NCBI GenBank assembly: GCA_025453925.1 | Contig: JALOPK010000234.1 | Location: 1-9,483 of the forward strand | Length of the DNA: 9,483 bases | From: Candidatus Eiseniibacteriota bacterium | GTDB taxonomy: Bacteria; JAFGKV01 | Direction: 5' to 3' | Position numbers and translations under genes: made by a program | The notes under the pieces: model-generated | Database searches by the model: none | Told to the model about the DNA's origin: nothing | Seen by the model: the letters and a program-made list of their open reading frames with translations, nothing else | Part shown: piece after piece, positions 6,491-9,483 of the stretch | Position numbering within the stretch: position 1 is the first letter of the stretch | How the letters are laid out: the number at the start of each line of letters is the position of its first letter

Positions 6491-6689
6491 ACACCTCGTC
6501 CCCGTCGGGTTGGGCGATCAGGTTCATCCGCTGACCGCGGAACCAGAGTCCCTCGACTCCCGATCGATCACCGGCCTCGACTCGCCATCGAACCAGATCC
6601 CCGGCGCCCACGACTTCCAGCCCGATGACCCGCTCCAGGATCAGGGCGATTTCTCCTTGATGTGCTCGTGATGAGATTCGTTCTCGCCC
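6447..6689 (-). pseudogene. Minus-strand remnant of an unidentified gene running into the REP array
   Basis: After a minus-strand stop (TAG, 6692-6690), the frame stays open for 80 codons and ends at a TGA (6449-6447) inside REP copy 3. It contains residues such as ALILERVIGLEVVGAG and GLWFRGQRMNLIAQPDGDEV. The codons show strong G/C preference at position 3 and few rare codons, as in a real gene, but there is no ATG, GTG or TTG start with a ribosome site near the 5' end. The last residues come from the repeat itself. The reading is that this is the C-terminal piece of a gene truncated at its 5' end and overrun by a REP at its 3' end. I do not recognise the family, and chance openness in GC-rich DNA remains possible. 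Confidence 0.3.
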
Positions 6690-6740
6690 CTATGAGTAAA
6701 CGATTCCCTCCCCATCCGGTCAAAGAAACGAACCCGTGCA

Positions 6741-6747
6741 GAAAGGA
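6741..6747 (+). promoter_or_regulatory. Shine-Dalgarno site pointing to a TTG start for the adaptor gene
   Basis: GAAAGGA lies 6 bases before an in-frame TTG at 6754. The alternative GTG at 6736 has only weak A-rich sequence before it and would place this ribosome site inside the gene. Confidence 0.45.
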
Positions 6748-6753
6748 CCGTCT

Positions 6754-7746
6754 TTGATCCATCGTGTCGCGCTCTTTCTCACCGTTCTGGCCGTTGCCGT
6801 CGCCTTGGCCCATCGGTTGGACGGGCGCACGATCCGCACCGGCGGCGTGGTCACTCCCCACGCCGAGTGGAAGCTCATTGCCACCGAGGGCGGCATCGTG
6901 GAGCAACTTCAGCGCAACGGCGTGACGGCGCTCTCCCGGGGGTGGCAGGGCATCCGCGGTGATCCAATCGAGATATCGCTGTTCAGCCTTCCGGGAACCG
7001 GCGACACGGTGAGAGCCGGCCAGCGCGTCGCCCGGGTCGTCTTTCCATTGGAGTCCCACGGCCTCGCGACCTCGAACGCACGGTTGGATGGCGCACAGGC
7101 CGAACTACGATTACTCCAGGCCGGTCCCCGTCCCGAGGCGGTGGCGGCAGCAGCGGCGACCGCCCGCAGTGCCCACCTGGAGGCGACGCGGGCAGCATCC
7201 GAGGCGGCACGCGCCTGCTCCCTGTGGGCGAGAAGCCTGATCTCCCGGGAGGAGTATGAACGGATAGCTGCCGGGGCCCAGGTGGCCCAGGCAGACGCCG
7301 AGGCCGCCCTCGCCGAACTCGATCTGAGCAGGGCGGGCCCTCGATGCGAGGAGCTCGACGCAGTGCGGGCCGAGATCGCGGCGCTGGAAGCGGAGGCGGC
7401 CGAAGCCATGGATCGCGCCGAGACGACCATCGTGTCTGCTCCCATGGATGCGGTGATCGGCGATCTCCAACCGGATTGTCTGATCGTCCTCCAGAAAACC
7501 GACACGGTGCTCATCGCCCTCCCGCTGGATCAGCGGGTCTGGAACCGCGTGACGCCGGGCGATCCGGTGGAAGTCACGAATCATCGAAGATGCAAGGCCA
7601 CCGGCGTGATCGCGCGTCTGGGCCAATCCGCCGGCGTGATGGGCACCTCCGTCTCGATGGCGGCGTTCGCCGAGGTGCCCAACGGGACGCTCGGGCTGAG
7701 GCCTGGCATGACGGTACGGGCGGTGATCAGGCCGGGGAGCTCCTGA
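6754..7746 (+). CDS. HlyD-type membrane-anchored periplasmic adaptor, first gene of a polyphosphate operon
   Basis: The protein has about 330 residues (336 if GTG 6736 is used). An N-terminal membrane anchor (5-19, VALFLTVLAVAVALA) is followed by a first half-lipoyl/barrel segment (29-95, ending TVRAGQRVARV), then a long alanine/glutamate-rich coiled-coil hairpin (104-220), which includes SLISREEYERIAAG. The second half-lipoyl motif is TTIVSAPMDAVIGDLQ (224-239), and a beta-barrel part ends with GLRPGMTVRAVI (314-325). This is the layout of HlyD/MFP adaptors, which in the inner membrane and periplasm bridge a transporter to an outer-membrane channel. No ABC, MFS or RND pump and no TolC-like gene is in the window. 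Its stop overlaps the ATG of the VTC gene (TGATG, sharing one A at 7746), so the two are probably translationally coupled. The partner and cargo are unknown; the context suggests a link to polyphosphate or to an envelope function of the VTC/DUF4956 pair. Confidence 0.75.
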   Translation: MIHRVALFLTVLAVAVALAHRLDGRTIRTGGVVTPHAEWKLIATEGGIVEQLQRNGVTALSRGWQGIRGDPIEISLFSLPGTGDTVRAGQRVARVVFPLESHGLATSNARLDGAQAELRLLQAGPRPEAVAAAAATARSAHLEATRAASEAARACSLWARSLISREEYERIAAGAQVAQADAEAALAELDLSRAGPRCEELDAVRAEIAALEAEAAEAMDRAETTIVSAPMDAVIGDLQPDCLIVLQKTDTVLIALPLDQRVWNRVTPGDPVEVTNHRRCKATGVIARLGQSAGVMGTSVSMAAFAEVPNGTLGLRPGMTVRAVIRPGSS

Positions 7747-8522
7747 TGCGGAGTGCAACCCCCGAGTGGCGCGAGGAGTTCAAGTACTGGGTCGATGGGG
7801 ACCAGGCCCGGCGGATCATCAGCGCCATCAAACCCTTCGCCGCCCCCGATCCTCACACCGATCCCTCGGGTGAAGCGACCTATACGGTGCGCAGCGTCTA
7901 CTATGATTCGCCGTGTTTCGACTTCTACCACCAGAAGCTCGACGGACTCAGGTTCCGCAAGAAACTCCGGGTTCGTTCGTACGGCGGCAGTGGTCTGACC
8001 CCCCATCTCTTCCTTGAGATCAAACATAAGCGAGGCCGCCTCGTGCTGAAGGAGCGGGCCAAGTTGCCATCCCGCCTGGGATTGATCGCCCTGACAACGA
8101 ATGCCCCCTCCCTGCTCGCCGGTCCGGATCTTCCCGCCGGCACCATTCGCGTAGCGGGGCGCTTCATGTGGCTCACCCGTCAACTCGCCCTCACGCCGGT
8201 GATTCTGGTCGCGTATGACCGGACGGCCTATGTCGACCGATCCAACGCCGATGTACGTCTGACCTTGGACCGGAAAGTCCGGAGCCTCCTGCGGCCTGCC
8301 TGGGAAGATCTCCTCGACGATGCCGACCTCCAGCCGTGCACCAACGGCCATGTGATTCTGGAATTGAAGTTCTCGGGTCGGATGCCGCAGTGGATGCGGT
8401 CCCTGCTACGTGAGGAAGGGCTCATGCAGCGTTCGATCTCGAAGTACTGCATGAGCTTGGAGAGCTGGATGGCTCACCTGCGAGCGCCGTCGGCACTCCC
8501 CGTGAGCACCGCGGGGGATTGA
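7746..8522 (+). CDS. VTC-domain polyphosphate polymerase
   Basis: The 258-residue protein is one VTC domain, related to the catalytic tunnel domain of yeast Vtc4, which makes polyphosphate from ATP. Features seen: EFKYW (11-15); VRSVYYDS (48-55); a basic strand with K64, R69 and RKKLRVRSYG (71-80); FLEIKHKRGRLVLKER (89-104), with the acidic metal-ligand type residue E91 and several basic residues facing the tunnel; YDRTAY (157-162); R171 and D175; ELKFSGRMPQW (206-216), with E206 and K208; and SISKYC (230-235). The spread of basic and acidic residues on alternating strands is as expected for an active enzyme. No membrane helix is present, so it is likely cytosolic and held at the membrane by the DUF4956 protein. 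GGGGAG lies 6 bases before the ATG. A longer upstream reading frame in this phase is the shadow of the adaptor gene and was not used as a start. Confidence 0.9.
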   Translation: MRSATPEWREEFKYWVDGDQARRIISAIKPFAAPDPHTDPSGEATYTVRSVYYDSPCFDFYHQKLDGLRFRKKLRVRSYGGSGLTPHLFLEIKHKRGRLVLKERAKLPSRLGLIALTTNAPSLLAGPDLPAGTIRVAGRFMWLTRQLALTPVILVAYDRTAYVDRSNADVRLTLDRKVRSLLRPAWEDLLDDADLQPCTNGHVILELKFSGRMPQWMRSLLREEGLMQRSISKYCMSLESWMAHLRAPSALPVSTAGD

Positions 8523-8525
8523 GGG

Positions 8526-9203
8526 GTGTTCGAGCATCTACTGGTGGAGGCCGACGCCCTCTCCGTGGACCTGGTGCTGCTGCGGGTCGCGCTGGCATTT
8601 CTGCTGGGCGTGGCGACTGCAGCTCTCTACTGGCTCACCAACGACACCCCCAGCGGCTCCCGCAGCTTCATGAACACCCTGGCAATGTTGTCCATGGTCA
8701 CCGCCATGGTGATGATGGTGATCGGCAACAGCATCGCCCGAGCCTTCAGCCTGGTGGGCGCCCTGTCGATCATCCGGTTCAGAACCGCGGTGAAGGACAC
8801 CCGGGATACCGCCTTCGTGTTCCTCGCCTTGGCCGCCGGGATGGCGTCGGGCACCACCGAGACCGTCCTGGTGGTGTCTGCCTTCGCGGGGGTTGCGGTG
8901 TTCGTCTATGTCCTGCACGGCCTCAGGTTCGGGACTGCATCAGGAGCCGCCATGGTGCTCACCTTCTCGGTGGTTCCGGACGAGCACTCCCAGGAGTCGT
9001 CGATGGGTATCATCAAGAAGCACAGCCGGATGATCGCCCTTGCGGGCCTTCATACCCAACGTCAAGGCCAACTGGTTGAAGTCTCGTATCTGCTGGAAAT
9101 CCGGCGGAACTCGACCGCCCACCGACTGGTGGCCGACCTGAGTGCGCTCCCCGGCATCACCCGGGTCGCCATCTCGCCGGGTGATCGCGTGTCGGATCAG
9201 TAG
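8526..9203 (+). CDS. DUF4956 membrane protein, partner of the VTC polymerase
   Basis: The 225-residue protein belongs to the DUF4956 family, which commonly lies next to VTC-domain genes in bacteria. Hydrophobic helices are near 16-36, 52-69, 94-107 and 112-132. The family signature lies at 71-110: ARAFSLVGALSIIRFRTAVK, then DTRDTAFVFLALAAG. It combines a conserved RFRTA basic motif with a glycine-rich helix. The C-terminal 90 residues are soluble and include a beta-alpha-beta-like part (VEVSYLLEIRR, 184-194; ITRVAISPGD, 211-220). The start GTG at 8526 is 3 bp after the VTC stop, with GAGG just before it, so it is very likely in the same transcript. The molecular role is not established. Anchoring the polymerase or moving polyphosphate across the membrane are inferences from its constant company. 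Confidence 0.88.
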   Translation: MFEHLLVEADALSVDLVLLRVALAFLLGVATAALYWLTNDTPSGSRSFMNTLAMLSMVTAMVMMVIGNSIARAFSLVGALSIIRFRTAVKDTRDTAFVFLALAAGMASGTTETVLVVSAFAGVAVFVYVLHGLRFGTASGAAMVLTFSVVPDEHSQESSMGIIKKHSRMIALAGLHTQRQGQLVEVSYLLEIRRNSTAHRLVADLSALPGITRVAISPGDRVSDQ

Positions 9204-9231
9204 CGGCCGCCTTCCACGCCCCGACCCCCTT

Positions 9232-9346
9232 CCCGTTCCCGTTCACGTCCCCGTCCTCGTTCACGTACCCGTCCCCGTTCACGTCCCCGTTCACGTACCC
9301 GTACCCGTACTCGTACTCATACTCGTTCCCGTTCACGTCCCCCGTC
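9232..9346. repeat. Degenerate 6-bp tandem repeat downstream of the operon
   Basis: Eighteen consecutive hexamers of the form C-[C/A/T]-CGT-[T/C/A] run in perfect phase from 9232 to 9339, with a single variant (CTCATA at 9316-9321). One extra C shifts the phase before a last unit at 9341-9346. Examples are CCCGTT, CACGTC, CACGTA and CTCGTT. Only positions 2 and 6 vary, in a non-random mosaic. It starts 28 bp after the DUF4956 stop and is non-coding in all likelihood. Read on plus frames it would give Arg-Ser/Pro/Thr or Pro-Val/His-Val dipeptide repeats. Confidence 0.8.
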
Positions 9347-9483
9347 CTCCCGTTTCGGCGCCCGTGTTGTCAACGCCGTTTCGAAATGGCTCTTCTTCGG
9401 CCAATCTGAAAGGGACCTCTTTCTTCCGTGTCGAGGCCTCCGTTCTCTCCCTCTCTCCTGCTGCATACGGGCCGGTAGGGGCA
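9347..9483. other. Non-coding tail at the window edge
   Basis: Apart from the palindrome at 9375-9390, no start codon with a ribosome site, no recognisable protein and no clear terminator was found in the last 137 bases. The frame of the DUF4956 gene stays open after its stop to the window edge, but it reads through the hexamer repeat and carries no domain. Confidence 0.4.
9375..9390. repeat. 16-bp near-perfect palindrome
   Basis: GCCGTTTCGAAATGGC is symmetric about its centre except for one pair that would be a G-T wobble. It has the size and shape of a repressor or two-component regulator half-site pair, or of a small stem with a tight loop. No gene is seen to start beside it within the window, so the function is unknown. 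Confidence 0.35.

Noticed and set aside
5824-6492. Minus-strand open frames of 173 and 222 codons over the repeats
   Set aside because: They owe their length to GC-rich repeats, give the same peptide block (for example CWSGVSRECRLG) once per repeat copy, and overlap the end of the real channel gene.
6657-6696. Promoter for the adaptor operon using TATGAG at 6691-6696
   Set aside because: The best -35 candidate at the right spacing (GTGATG, 6668-6673) is weak, and TTGATG at 6657 is too far away. The evidence is not good enough to list as a feature.
7344-7745. N-terminal extension of the VTC gene into the adaptor gene
   Set aside because: The extended part is a low-complexity Gly/Arg/Ser shadow of the adaptor frame. 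The VTC motifs begin just after ATG 7746, which has its own ribosome site.
9204-9483. Open frame continuing from the DUF4956 gene to the window edge
   Set aside because: It starts after a stop codon, runs through the hexamer repeat as Arg-Ser/Pro/Thr dipeptides, and has no start codon or known domain.

Overview
The window is GC-rich, and nothing in it fixes a taxon. A cleavable signal peptide on one channel, a HlyD-type periplasmic adaptor and REP-type repeats suggest a Gram-negative-type (diderm) environmental bacterium. No rRNA, tRNA, CRISPR array or transposase gene is visible.

Layout. (1) Bases 1-66 are the 3' end of an unidentified plus-strand gene, followed by a 12-bp perfect hairpin (90-125). 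(2) Bases 67-511 hold no convincing gene but contain an 18-bp perfect hairpin (250-288). (3) Bases 512-1970 encode a GT39/ArnT-like (GT-C) membrane glycosyltransferase that is split by a single-base frameshift near 905; the usual Asp-Glu after its first membrane helix is Asn-Glu. (4) Converging on it, 1998-4184 (minus) encodes a 728-residue MscS-type channel with a signal peptide and a duplicated periplasmic domain. Its promoter has a perfect -35 box and a 17-bp spacer (4283-4311). (5) Head to head with it, 4465-5967 (plus) encodes a second MscS-type channel, this one ending in a cyclic-nucleotide-binding domain. (6) Bases 6093-6490 are an intergenic array of three REP-pair (BIME-like) elements, two of them identical over 96 bp. 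It abuts a minus-strand remnant of an unidentified gene (6447-6689). (7) Bases 6754-9203 are a tightly packed plus-strand operon: a HlyD-type membrane-anchored adaptor, a VTC-domain polyphosphate polymerase and a DUF4956 membrane protein. The first two genes overlap by one base and the last two are 3 bp apart. (8) Bases 9232-9346 are a degenerate 6-bp tandem repeat, followed by a 16-bp palindrome.

How the genes may work together. The two channels probably release solutes on hypo-osmotic shock, and one may also respond to a cyclic nucleotide; the shared 280-bp region between them could coordinate expression. The VTC and DUF4956 proteins are a recurring bacterial pair thought to make polyphosphate at the membrane. 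The unusual point here is the translationally coupled HlyD-like adaptor in first place, with no CotH-type gene in the window. That three-gene unit is the best candidate for an under-described system. The other notable items are the REP array with GNRA-type loops and the duplicated sensor-like domain of the minus-strand channel.
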